Source: Symsagittifera roscoffensis
Lineage: Eukaryota > Xenacoelomorpha > Acoela > Convolutidae
DNA length: 64,000 nt
NCBI RefSeq assembly: GCF_963678635.1
Contig: NC_087067.1
Location: forward strand, 9,657,716 to 9,721,715
Reading direction: 5' to 3'
Shown: piece after piece, positions 32,475 through 42,755 of the stretch
How the letters are laid out: every line of letters starts with the position of its first letter
Position numbering within the stretch: position 1 is the first letter of the stretch
Made by a program: the position numbers and the translations under genes
The notes under the pieces: model-generated
Database searches by the model: none
What the model saw: only the letters and a program-made list of their open reading frames with translations
What the model was told of the DNA's origin: nothing

Positions 32475-32884
32475 TGGAACCTGATCTAAACTACATTTTA
32501 TGATTGGATAAATTAGATATTTTACCAATGTAAAGTATTTAATATTAACCAATCATGATCCATCTAACTAACAATCCACTTATTTGTAAGTGCTGAAATT
32601 ACTTGTAATTTCAGCACCAGAGAGATTTGAATTTAACTTAGAAATTAGTTGAACTCTCCCGAGTACTTCAGCAGCCGCAATAAACCAGTATACCCTAGAT
32701 CTATTGAGCCTAGCAGAGACTAGTTAAACAACCTGAGACTAGATAGTATAAGAGCAAGATTAGGATCGGTATTAGACTAAGAAGTTGCACGAATCTATCC
32801 GGCCGAAAATAAGATAGCGTGACGAGCAGACGGTGTACCCTATCCGAAATTACTCTATGAGTTATACCCATCGATCATAACTCA
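32475..32884 (+). repeat. 3' LTR of Gypsy element 1
   Basis: 410 bp, one base different from the 5' LTR (C at 32755), followed by the right-hand TATG target duplication at 32885-32888. Confidence 0.95.
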
Positions 32885-32888
32885 TATG

Positions 32889-33557
32889 GCCCGTTGCAAA
32901 GGGGGAGATTCGTTAGTGGTTACAAAATCGCAATTTAATCGTTGCACTATTTCCTTACAGAGGTGGTAACTCGTTACTAGGAACCAAAAGGGGGATAGTT
33001 AAATAGATCCTCTGCGAATCATTTTGTCTACTATCATTTTAAAAAAAGTTTATTTACCTTACAGTTTATCTGTTAGATAAATAGTTCACATGTGAGCTCT
33101 TTTTCATTCCTTCACCCCGACTGCAAATTTCTACAAGTAATTCTTTTGTTCACATTTTCCGATTATCATGAAAACTGACATGCAGGCTAATTAGGGCTTG
33201 TTCACAAACATATTTAGTCTGCATAACCAAACTTGTAAAACCACTCAATACTCTAAAAAATTGAAGCTTGGTTTCACATTTTATCAGTTTGCGGTTTTTT
33301 ATATTTGGACGTTTTAGTGGGTTTTAATGAAAAAAACACGTGCAGCATGAATGTATATAAATTATATCCTGATTTTGTTCTTTTGAGATTGGACTGAGCA
33401 TTTACTTCCGTTTTACTTTATTTTGCGGTTTTACTGATGCGTTCTATAGAAACATTGCAAAGCTATACACGTTATTTAATTGTTTAATCATTTGTTTAAT
33501 GGTGCAATAAAGATGAAAGACAAGGGAAAATCTGTTACATGATTTTTTTAGCTGTTT
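32889..33557 (+). promoter_or_regulatory. upstream region of the FkbM-like gene
   Basis: Holds a TATATAAA box at 33354-33361 and a CACGTG E-box near 33339, about 200 bp before the start codon. Just before the ATG is TTTTTTTAG, which could be an in-frame stop in a 5' UTR, or an acceptor for a 5' UTR intron or trans-spliced leader. The giant Gypsy insertion lies about 670 bp upstream of the start codon. Confidence 0.4.
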
Positions 33558-33935
33558 ATGAACAAAATGACTCTCAAAAAATTGCTGCTCAAACTTTTAT
33601 TTTTCATTACTTCTATCTTATTGTTTACTGTCATTTTTAACCACGTCATGGATACAGGCTCGAAAGATCATTTGAACTACCATACTCTGAAATTGACCAT
33701 GAATAACAGTTTCAAGCCAGGGCCGATTTATGCCGATAATGAGCAATCCAAGTATCGTAATTTGAGTTCATCAAACAGTTCGACCGAGAATTACTTGGAC
33801 TCTCTAGAGCTCAAAAATGTTGTCCCAGATTTCGCATTCGTTAGCAAAAGCTGTGACAACAATTTGGACATGAAGCAATGGGCACCTGCGTCTGTAAAGG
33901 CGAAAATCTGCCTGTTCCCACTTAGCAAAGATAGA
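33558..33935 (+). CDS. FkbM-like methyltransferase, exon 1 (signal anchor)
   Basis: 126 codons, ending at the donor AGA|GTGAGT (phase 0). The start has an in-frame TAG 9 nt upstream. Residues 1-8 are basic (MNKMTLKK) and 9-27 form a hydrophobic span, so the product is a type II membrane protein, probably in the Golgi/ER with the enzyme in the lumen. A Ser/Asn-rich stem follows, then KICLFPLSKDR, which leads into the catalytic domain. Joined in phase, exons 1-4 (378+131+226+366 nt) give 366 residues plus a stop. The open frame reads past the donor to 34103, but that tail enters repeat sequence and the donor is strong. FkbM proteins are SAM-dependent, usually O-methyltransferases acting on sugars or small molecules; the substrate here is unknown. 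Confidence 0.75.
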
Positions 33936-34079
33936 GTGAGTCAAAGTTGGCATTTAAATTATCACCACCGGCTCTTTTCCAGTATCCCACCCCCTCGTAA
34001 AAATACAAAATATACATTACGAGGCCAAAATATGCATCCTGTGCATTGTAAGCGGATTCATCAACAGGACAAAATCAGA

Positions 34080-35110
34080 TTTTTTGCGGAATCCGCAACA
34101 TAGCTCTTTTCTTTGATCTTCTTTGCTGTTTTGGATTCCACAAACAAATACCTAAAAGACTGTACCACTAAAAATTGCTGCAAAAATAGGCGAACTTGAG
34201 GAATCCGCAATCGTGTTTGCGGATTCCAGAACAGTCTGTGGATTCCACAAACAAATAATAAGACAAAGTGTTTAGTTAATTTGACCTGTTGCGGAATCCG
34301 CAACTGTAAGTGGAATCGGCAAATTGTAACTGGAACCCGAAAATTATAAGTGAAATCCGCATTTTGTTTGCGTATTCCTTTACATATATGTAGATATGTA
34401 GTAGCTTTTAGAGTCATATCTTTTAATTACTTGGTGATCTCCAGCAAGTTCAATCTCAATCACTAAATTACCCCGCTCATCAGCTACCTGTTGAAATGCC
34501 TAATATTCGATCTCATTTTCTGTCAAACACCCTGCTTCAAAATTTGGGATTGATGGAATCCCAATTACTGACCAGTATTTGGAATCGACGAAATACCAAG
34601 TACTGACTTTATTCGGCGATATGCTGTGCATTGTGTTTCTAAACACTCTCAACATAATGACTCCAAATAAAAAATTTATTCGGTGTAATGTTTCCAAAAC
34701 AATGATCTCAAAAAGTGTTTGCTGGGATATGTATCCCAAACACTAAAAGATGCCATCCACCGATTTAGTTAAGCAATGTTTTAAAGTTTGTTTGTGGATT
34801 CCACTGACAATGGTTAAGTCCTTGCTTTTAAATTCCTCATTGCTAAAGATAAGAATTCCAGCTCTAGCTTTTAATTGTTCATATGCAAGTTCAGTAAAAA
34901 TCAATATTCGGAATCCATTTACAGTTTGCGGATTTCACTTACATTTGCGGATTCCCTTTACAATTTGCGGAATCCACTTAAAGTTGCGGAATCCAGAACA
35001 ACTAGCTATATTCGCTTGTTGCGGAAACCGCGACACAAGAAATGTGCCGACGGAAATTTTGTGAGTGGAATCCACTTGAATTTTAAAACATGTTCAAAGA
35101 TTAGTTTCTG
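34080..35110. repeat. foldback array of a GCGGATTCC motif in intron 1
   Basis: Many copies of GCGGAATCC / GGATTCCGC-type motifs spaced by about 18-22 bp (for example TTGCGGAATCCACTTA) lie in two clusters, about 34085-34380 and 34900-35110. They read in opposite directions, so the region is an imperfect inverted repeat with about 500 bp between arms. Regular spacing causes pseudo-coding frames on both strands. Class unknown. Confidence 0.55.
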
Positions 35111-35793
35111 GAATCTAGGAACATTCAGACACAAAACTGTGCGCCTATCCAGTAATGTATTTTTTTTAAAAAACTGTTCATAGAGCAAATTGCATATGAA
35201 ATTTTTTTTAACAACTTGCTCATTTGTTCACACTGATTCGTTTTATTACAGTTTAGAACATCCAAAATTATTTAGTACAGAATTTTGTAAAACGAGTTTC
35301 ACAAACCAAAGAAGGGGGACTGGAAAAACAGGGTGGGGGACTTTGTTTTAAACAGTTTAAAACACAGGGTTAAAAAAATTGTTTAAAACAGCGGGAAAAA
35401 AAAACACGTTTAAAATAGTTTTATTGAAATACACAATTAAAGCCGTTTTTCGGCTAATGACGCAATAGTGCTAAAGTTATGACGCAATAGTGCACGAAGT
35501 TTCACACCTCACTTTTATCGCCTGTTGTTTTGACCTGCTCGCTGATTGGTAGATAAATGATGAGTTCACATATTTCTACTGCCGCCGCCATTTTCCGGTT
35601 GAAGTTGCACTCTTGCCACTAGGTATATATAAGCACTTTCCAAAACGCAAAAATTTTCAAAATTGCCTTTTTTAGTTTTGCAGTGTGCGTAAATTTAAAG
35701 TATTTATTTGTAGAGGGAGCATGCAGTGTTGGCTGAAGTTTTGTATTTGCAGAAAAATTTGAGGCGAATCAGTTCAACATCTTTCACTAAAAA

Positions 35794-35855
35794 CAAGACT
35801 GCTCATTATTCAGGGTGAAACTTTAGAACCGACTGCCCTTAAAAGAAGTTTTTGA
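35794..35855 (+). repeat. interspersed repeat family A, fragment
   Basis: A CAAGACTGCTC box followed by CAGGGTGAAA and CCGACTGCCCTTAAAAG, a diverged copy of the head of family A. Confidence 0.5.
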
Positions 35856-36501
35856 TAGACCCTAAAATTGAAATGAGTGTTTTTTCTTTTCCTTGCATGC
35901 GTTTCGTTTAGTTTGAGTAATTGAAATAATTCCTAAGTTTGGGTCTTTTCTGTTATACGTCTCAAAATGTCTTAATTTTTCCATTTAAAAAGTGAATCTT
36001 AAAGCACAACTCTGATTGGTTGAAATTATTTTTTCCTGCGAAGATAATATCTGGAATTTCATTGAAAGCAGAAACTCAAAGTAACAACAAAATTTTTTGA
36101 CCGTATAACAAAAATAACCCCTCACTTTGATGTGGAGAAGAAGAATAAAGAACACCTGAATTACTATACAATAAAAGCCGAGGCATCAGTATAGCAAAGT
36201 GTAAATAATGAAATTGGTTAAAATTCATTGGTTACATCAAACAAAAACTCAACATCAGAAAACAAGCAATAAACAAAACAAAACAAAACAAGTTCGGTTA
36301 CAGTTCAGAAATTGGTTGATTAAAATATATGAAGTTACGGTTACTAAAAAAACATCAGTTTTAAGACTTAAGAACGAGCTGGTAATAAAACTTTACGAAC
36401 TATTTTACAGATAGTCCAAACATACAGCGTATATACAGAGTATATACAGATTCTCTTTCAAACAATGTGTGAAAAATTAAACTAAATTAAAACATATAGA
36501 A

Positions 36502-37136
36502 CTAGCAAAAACGGAAATCACGCCACGTATTTGTATTTGTACATATTGGAATGTTTCTCAATTCACTCACGTAAAATTCTTTCAATTTTTTCTTGAATCT
36601 TGTTCTCGATTTTTCTAAATTGCGCAAAATTATGGGCAGTGAATTCCATTTTTTAGAAGTCAAATGAAAAAAGATTTTTGTAGAGAAGCGGTTGAACAAT
36701 GTTTGTCAAAAATAATTTGTTTCGTTCTTTTGTTGAGCCTATAATTGGCAGTCGGTAGTCTCAATGTATTTTCAAAAGCCTTCATTTTGTTTGTAAGATA
36801 TTGGTATAAGTATGTTATACACTTTAACTCAATTCTTTTCTCGATTCCAATGAACGATTTGCTAATGCGAAGAAGGGAAGAAGATTTAAATTTCGATCTG
36901 AAATATGTTCTTTTTAACGCCCAGTTCAACTGTTTCTCTAGAGATAGCATCCAAGTAGCATTAATTTGTATTAAAAATATTATTGAATAATCTAAATGTG
37001 ATAAAACAAGACAATGAAGCAAGGCAACTAATGATAATGTCGGCAGTTGTTGTCCAATTGTATCTATAGTTAATTCCTTGTGCCATTTTTTGGAGAATTG
37101 TTTTGATTTGAGCATGAAAAGATAAACTTGAATCAA
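36502..37136 (-). pseudogene. LINE ORF2 C-terminal region
   Basis: Overlapping frames 36660-37136 and 36502-36699 carry the post-RT region typical of CR1-like ORF2 (a LSHLDYSIIFL-like segment, later TSKKWNSLP and a run ending in KKLKEF). A frameshift separates them. No zinc finger is seen. Confidence 0.6.
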
Positions 37137-37879
37137 AAATAAGGCCTAAATATTTGCATTCTGATTTTTTGGCTAAATAATGCCCATTAATTTCTATTGT
37201 ATCAGTATCTACATTTTTGCTATCATTTTTTTGACAAAATGTTATAAATTCCGATTTAGATGCATTCAGATTTAATTGGTTCTCTGCAAAAAATTCCGTT
37301 AGATTATTGAGTGATTTTTGCAATCGATTCAAAGCATCCTCAGAAATTATAGAAGAGGAAAAAACCATACAGTCGTCAGCATATTGAACTAAAGTACAAC
37401 CTTCATATAATCGCTCTTGTATGTCATTAACATATAAATTGAACAACAACGGACCAAGTACCGTTCATTGTGGGACACCTCGTTTGATTTCAATCAATCC
37501 AGTCTGAAAAGATTCCATTGACATTTACTCTTTGATTACGTTGGTTTAGGAAGCTAGCAATTAAAGCATTTGCTCCATTTGAAAAACCGAGAGAAAGCAT
37601 TTTTTCAATTAAAACTTCATGCGAAATAGAATCAAAAGCCTTGGACAGATCTAATAAAGCTGCATGTACAATTTTTTTTGAATCTACTTGATTTCGAATA
37701 CTTTCTGTCACATTAACAAGAGCATCTTGTGTTGAAATGTTTTTGCGAAATCCGAATTGAAATGGTGTTATTATTTGAAATTTGTCAAGATGTTCTGTTA
37801 TTTGGGCATGCAAAATTTTTTCAAAAATTTTAGAAAAAGCACAAGTTATTGATATTGGCCGATAATTTTTAGCATCCAT
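36961..37879 (-). pseudogene. LINE reverse transcriptase, broken
   Basis: Frame 37490-37879 has NYRPISI, GFRKNISTQ and LLDLSKAFDSI (motif A). Frame 36961-37449 carries LLFNLYVNDI and the catalytic YADD, then a thumb region with KYLGLIFD. Between them a GVPQ segment is followed by TGA where a Gly codon is expected (about 37468-37470), and the frames differ, so at least one indel and one nonsense change have accumulated. Confidence 0.85.
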
Positions 37880-38365
37880 TGGGTCATCTTTTTTAAATAA
37901 AGGGGTTACGTATGTTTTTTTCAGTTCGATCGGGAAAATGTTCTCATCTAAGCAAGTATTTATGACAAAAGTTAAATGTGGAACAATAACTGATTGCCCA
38001 AGCAGGTACGATACAAGGTCCGAGAGGTTTTCTGAAATTGATTTTTTGATCTATATCAAAGCATTAATTCGCTGTAATGTGTTTAAAATGGAAAGGCGCA
38101 GATTCAGAGGCAGATTTGTTGTAATTCGGAGGCTTTTTTGCGCCGAAAAGTTCGCCTAAGTTTGAAAAAATATAATTTAAATGATTGGCAATTTTTTTGT
38201 CTTGGGTTATCATTTCACTGAAGGAGTTTCGTAGAACTGTAATTCAATTGTTGCCAGAACATGTACCTCTAACTTGGTTAATATATTTCCATTTTTGTTG
38301 GATAGTGCTGAGAAGTGAAAAACAATTTTTTGAATGATCGAGTTGTTTACTTCTAATCAATTGGC

Positions 38366-38731
38366 TCATTTGATTACGTAAAAACTGGTACTTTGACCAA
38401 TTATCGCTTGTGCTTTGACTGCGATATGATCTGAGTGAATTCTGTTTCTTAATCTAAATTGCTGACCTTCTGAATCAAACCATTCCGTTTTCAACACATT
38501 TTTTGGTTTAAAATTACGAACAAATTTTTTTTCGATAGGAGCATGTTGCTGAAGAGCACTAGAAATTAAATAAATCATCGTCGAGAACATGTTTTGTGCG
38601 TCTGTACATTGATATAAGAGATACCAAGGAAGAGCGGAAAGAGTATTACAAAATTCATTTTTCTGATAATTTTTCTTATTGAAAGTCGAAATTATCCTCG
38701 GTAAACTTTTGCCGCATTTTATATCCGTCAA
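38366..38731 (-). pseudogene. LINE ORF2 linker between endonuclease and RT
   Basis: 121 codons in a different frame from the endonuclease piece. It lies between the endonuclease and RT and has the character of the EN-RT linker of CR1-like ORF2 (FNKKNYQKNEFCN, then KNVLKTEWFDSE). No catalytic motif is expected. It continues into unassigned sequence toward 37880. Confidence 0.55.
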
Positions 38732-38779
38732 AATAAATGAAGCAAAATGGTCGGTTTTATTAGGTGTATCAAAACAAAA

Positions 38780-39670
38780 TTAAATGCCGTTTGTTTCATA
38801 GTCACTGATAAAGTAGTCGATATGAGTTTTAGTTGAGGAACTAATTCTGGTCTCATCGTTTGGACAAAAAACCTTCAATCCAAATGGAATAATTATAGAA
38901 TCTAAATTTTCTTTTTCTTTGCTATCCAGATAATTTATGTTATAATCACCCAGAAGCGTAATTTTATTAGAAACTGAAAATGCATTATCTATGTTAAGCA
39001 TTAATCGTTCCAAAAAATCAATAAAGTTTGATCTGCTTGGACTATAACACAAATTAACTAACATTTTTTCTTTACTGGAAATGTTAAATATAGATTTGCA
39101 CTCAACCCACACTGACTCATATTTTTCTTTATCAAATAAAAATTTTGGAGCCAATTTGATTGGTATATATAACAAAACGCCACCGCCTTTCTTTTTTACC
39201 GCTGATTGCCTATCATATCTGAACATCGCATGCGTTCTAGGGTGGAGATTCCATACATTGTCACTATCTTCTTTTTTAAGCCACGTTTCGGAAATTCCTA
39301 TAATTGTATTTTCGCCCATATCATCAAGAAATTTTTTCAATTGCATCCGTTTTCTAATAATACTTTGAAAATTCAAATGAACAAATTTAAGATTTGCACA
39401 ATTTTTTGAGCAGATGCCGTAGACTGTTTCAATGGTTTCAATAGGACTAGGGTTTTTTTCAACATCCCCACTTTGGGTTAGTAACAACGCAAAAAGGAAA
39501 AGATGAGTCAGTGTGGTAGCTCTCCGCTCATTTATCCCACATTTCGATGTTAGTATCTTTTGATGGCAGCTCAGATAGCCCCAGTAAACAATGGTTTTTT
39601 CTATATTTTCCATCTGAGCCTTGGAAATTAGAAAAATTGCACAAAACAACCAGAGTTTAATATTCAGCAT
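38780..39670 (-). pseudogene. LINE ORF2 N-terminus: 2A-like motif and AP endonuclease
   Basis: 296 codons. Residues 1-70 hold hydrophobic stretches ending in LLLTQSGDVEKNPSP. This matches the DxExNPGP core of 2A-like peptides except that the Gly of NPGP is Ser. The endonuclease follows: FVHLNFQSI near the start of the domain, ISETWLK (catalytic Glu), GGGVLLY, a YSP segment, LLGDYNI (Asp/Asn pair) and THIDYFIS (the final Asp-His-type motif varied). It would nick target DNA for target-primed reverse transcription. The rest of ORF2 is in other frames, so the element is not functional. Confidence 0.85.
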
Positions 39671-39939
39671 AATAAATTAAAGAATCGCCAAAGTTTGCAC
39701 CAAGAAAAAATGCGAAACTAGTCAATTCGTCGTTCAAATTTCGGAAAGTTTCGAGGTCAAACATGTTGGCGATTAAAAGCGAAATTAAAAATGAGACATT
39801 AAAAATAAGACATTGATGTGGCGGGCATCAGTTTGAGTTTTAGTAGCAGATGTGAGAATTCAAACTCAGATCTAATTGTGCTGATAGCCGAATGCAGGTA
39901 GGCCGGTCCCCTTCATCAGTCAGCTAGTATCAACTAATA

Positions 39940-40690
39940 GGTAATTCAATTTCAGGTGCATGGTAATTAGAACCAATTAGCTAGCCTTTGTTCAATATGG
40001 AAAGTTTTAGCTGCACGATAAATTGTTAACTATAATCAATTTGCAGTACGCACACAGCATCGTAGATAAACTATTTTGGAGTGCGCAAAATTGAGTCCAG
40101 AAACATCGCCAAAGTATCATTTCTTAAAACTTTCAGAACTTTACCATAAAAGGTTACTAAAAGTAAAAAAAAAACTTTTCATTTGAGTTCAAAATATCTA
40201 ATATTGTTTTGACTTTCGAAGAAAGTGAGAAATTTATATGCTCGGGGGGATTTTGTATTCAGACTAATTTCCAAAAGGTCTTGAAATGATTAGATTTTGT
40301 TACTCTGGTGGAAACGATCCCTCGAGCTTCGTGTTCTCGAAACGTGGTCACGCTCACCACCATACTACCCTGTTTTTGTAGTCGCAGTGAAATGAGACTA
40401 ACTAAACTGCTCGTTTTATATTTTTGATGCTGAAAATGTAAAGCGCAGTTTTTACGCGTTGCGATTTATGCCGCGCCTCAAAATTGTTCCAAATTGAATT
40501 GAGCCAGCTAATTGTTCTTTTTTATTTCATACGCCACTCAAATTTTAACAATTAAAATTTGAGATTAATAGCCTAAAATTCATGGTTTGTCAATATTTCA
40601 ATAACCAAAAACTATTCGAGACCTGTTAATGGGCAGTCAGAACCCTGAGAGTTTTGCTATGACACAGGCAGTCTTCTTGAAGTATTAAAA
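39940..40690. repeat. interspersed repeat family B and A remnants
   Basis: 39970-40200 matches the B module (AGCTAGCCT, GAGTCCAGAAACATCGCC). About 40620-40680 is a reverse-oriented, diverged A head (GGGCAGTCAGAACCCTGA...GGCAGTCTT). It ends shortly before exon 2 of the FkbM-like gene. Confidence 0.45.
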
Positions 40691-40765
40691 TTGTTAGTTT
40701 CTGAAAATGAAACACTGCCCTAAAATTCCCTCAAAATCCGGAACAAAAACAAAATAGCGTTTCAG

Positions 40766-40896
40766 TTTGTGAGTCATTCCATCAAACACTACGGCAACTG
40801 GGAGACTGGAATTCAGAAACACATATTTTCCCAAGTGTTCCCCCTATTCCCAAAGGCTGCCTTTGTCGACATTGGAGGACACTTAGGCACTTTCAG
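40766..40896 (+). CDS. FkbM-like methyltransferase, exon 2 (SAM motif I)
   Basis: Bounded by the acceptor GCGTTTCAG and the donor TTTCAG|GTGAGA. It is 131 nt, entered in phase 0 and left after two bases of a codon. It encodes residues 127-169, including SIKHYGNWETGIQ and the SAM-binding loop VDIGGHLGTF (160-169). That loop matches the DxGxxxG core of Rossmann-type methyltransferases and the usual FkbM start. The split codon is completed by the first base of exon 3. Confidence 0.85.
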
Positions 40897-42529
40897 GTGA
40901 GATAATGGAATGAAGCGCCCTAAATCATCCAGATTTATTTTTTGTTTTGTAATGAGCAGCGAACCTTAGAACTAATAATTGGGCTATTTCCCACTCTACC
41001 TCCAAAATGAAAATGTCTTTTTCATAATTATTTTTATGTGTTATTATGGCTAAAGCGTGATATTACAAAGTAAGCTATGAAGTACAAATCTGTTCACAAT
41101 TGTTAGTTTGTGGTTCACTATGCAAATTTTCATTTTATTACGACATTTTTTGTAACATATTTTCACAGTTAACTTTCTATTGTTTGTTTCTGGGGAGGGG
41201 AGTGGAAATTAACCCTTTATTACAATTAACTATGGGAAGAAACTATGGCGCAGGTTGTTCTGGTTTTGATCTTTTGTCGTTTCCCTCACCTGATTTTTTA
41301 AATCTCATAATTTTTTTTTATCGTTGCCCGCTTGTCATAAGGTTTGCCATGCTTGGTTAATTACCCTACTACCAACAAATACAGTTTCAAAAACTTTGTA
41401 AAGTAAAGATTTATGCCATAAAATTCTTGTTTATGTCTGGTGAAGAGAAACAATAAAAAAGCCCAAAAAATTGTTTCAGGGCCTTGTCGAGTTTTTCAAA
41501 CTATGATCACCTCAATCAAGATAATTTTTCTCCTGTTGAACCCGCCTCAAAATTATTTTAAAAAACAAACAAAAATTTGGCAATAAAGAAGAAAAATCGA
41601 TTTTTTTTTCGTTTTTGAAATTTTTGTGTTTAGCTTTTTGTTGTTTTATATAGTTCAATCTGGTCGAAAAATCATGTGCTACTTTACTTGCGCAGCAACC
41701 AATTTATTTGATACGTACATTGTTGATCAACTTACGACTAAGCAGTTCACAAATGTAATTTTAATAAAAAATACTCAATGACCAATACTAAATGTGAAAT
41801 ACTCATTGACCAATACAGTGCTGATTTAAGTTTTCCGGAAAAAACGAACAAAATTCGAAAATTCAAAAGCTTTTTCCCCAATCCGCTTAAGATTAGACAA
41901 CAAGTGAGAGAGCAAATATTTGCCTAAATTTCACCAGAATTATAGTGGTGCAATTTGTTTAGCGAAATTTGCAACCAAAATTTTAACGCAAAAATGGTTT
42001 AGTTTGGCTTTTTTTAAAATCAACAATTACGCTGAAACTACCAACGTAACTGATGAAAAAGTTATATCAAAAGAAATCTCTCACATAGATAAACAAAATT
42101 TTACACTGATAAAATGCTCCAAAAATCTTTTTATCAGAATATATGTTCGCTAGATGTTTAAACATTTTTTTTACTAATCAAAACTAGAAATCTTTGTTTA
42201 AAAACTAATTTCAAACGTTTTACTCAAATTTTGGAGATTTTTATCCTTCTAAGACTTAGTTGGGCTGTGTGAGAGACTTTTTTTTATAATTAGGCTGATA
42301 TAGCCTTTTCATATTAACGTTAGTTTTAGAGTAATTCTTGAGTAACTAAAAAAAGCCAAACTAACCCTTTTTTGAGACAAAGTTTTGGTTGCGAATTTTG
42401 CAAAAAAATTGCACCATTATAATTCCGGCAAAATTGTAGTCAATTTTTGCTCTCGTCACTTTTTTTAATCCCCCCTCCCCTCAATTTGAAAATTGATCAT
42501 AGAAACTAATATTGATGAATTGTTTCAAG
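40897..42529 (+). other. intron 2, no gene seen
   Basis: AT-rich intronic sequence without recognisable nested gene. A 41100-41360 open frame is not supported by any motif. Confidence 0.6.
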
Positions 42530-42755
42530 CATATCAGCGGCAAAACTGGGTCGACAAGTGTTTACTTTTGAGCCAGTCAAAGAGACCTTGGAGTACCTGG
42601 CAACATCAGTAAGGGTGAACTCACTCCAGCAGAGCATGCACGTGTACCCTGTCGCACTGATGGACCAGAGGTACATGTGTGTACACTCAAAGGACAACCC
42701 CACCAATTCAGGGGGTAGAGCTGTCAGAATAGAGTACGATCAGTGTAGTCCCCAA
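42530..42755 (+). CDS. FkbM-like methyltransferase, exon 3
   Basis: Acceptor TGTTTCAAG, donor CCCCAA|GTGAGT; 226 nt, one base completing Ser170 and then 75 codons. It continues motif I with the S-x-x-AAKLGRQVF stretch, then gives FTFEPVKET with the acidic Glu184 that binds the SAM ribose in this fold, and VYPVAL. An in-frame TGA just upstream of the acceptor supports the boundary. Without splicing the frame would end at 42797. Confidence 0.85.

Larger units (their letters stand above)
14000..32884 (+). mobile_element. complete 18.9-kb Ty3/Gypsy retroelement with env-like and extra genes
   Basis: Both ends are defined by 410-bp LTRs (14000-14409 and 32475-32884) with TG...CA termini, flanked by the 4-bp duplication TATG (13996-13999 and 32885-32888). 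A PBS lies 2 nt inside the left LTR. Order: leader, basic ORF, gag-pro, pol (RT-RNase H-integrase, which places it in Ty3/Gypsy), two small hydrophobic ORFs, an ATG-less frame, an env-like gene, a 602-codon unknown ORF, a 3' mini-intron and an antisense ORF. The LTRs differ at one position (14280 T, 32755 C), so insertion is recent. About 18.9 kb is unusually long; typical Gypsy elements are about 5-9 kb. The env gene carries a one-base break. Confidence 0.95.
36500..39675 (-). mobile_element. degenerate CR1-like LINE in intron 1
   Basis: Minus-strand order: a hydrophobic leader with a 2A-like motif, an AP-type endonuclease, a linker, reverse transcriptase and a C-terminal region. This is the ORF2 layout of CR1/L2-type non-LTR retrotransposons. 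The reading frame is broken by frameshifts and an in-frame TGA. No target duplication or 3' microsatellite was found, so both ends are approximate. It lies antisense within intron 1 of the FkbM-like gene. Confidence 0.85.

Noticed and set aside
33936-34103. Readthrough end of exon 1 as the true C-terminus
   Set aside because: A strong GTGAGT donor precedes it, the sequence runs into repeat motifs, and exon 2 continues the enzyme domain.
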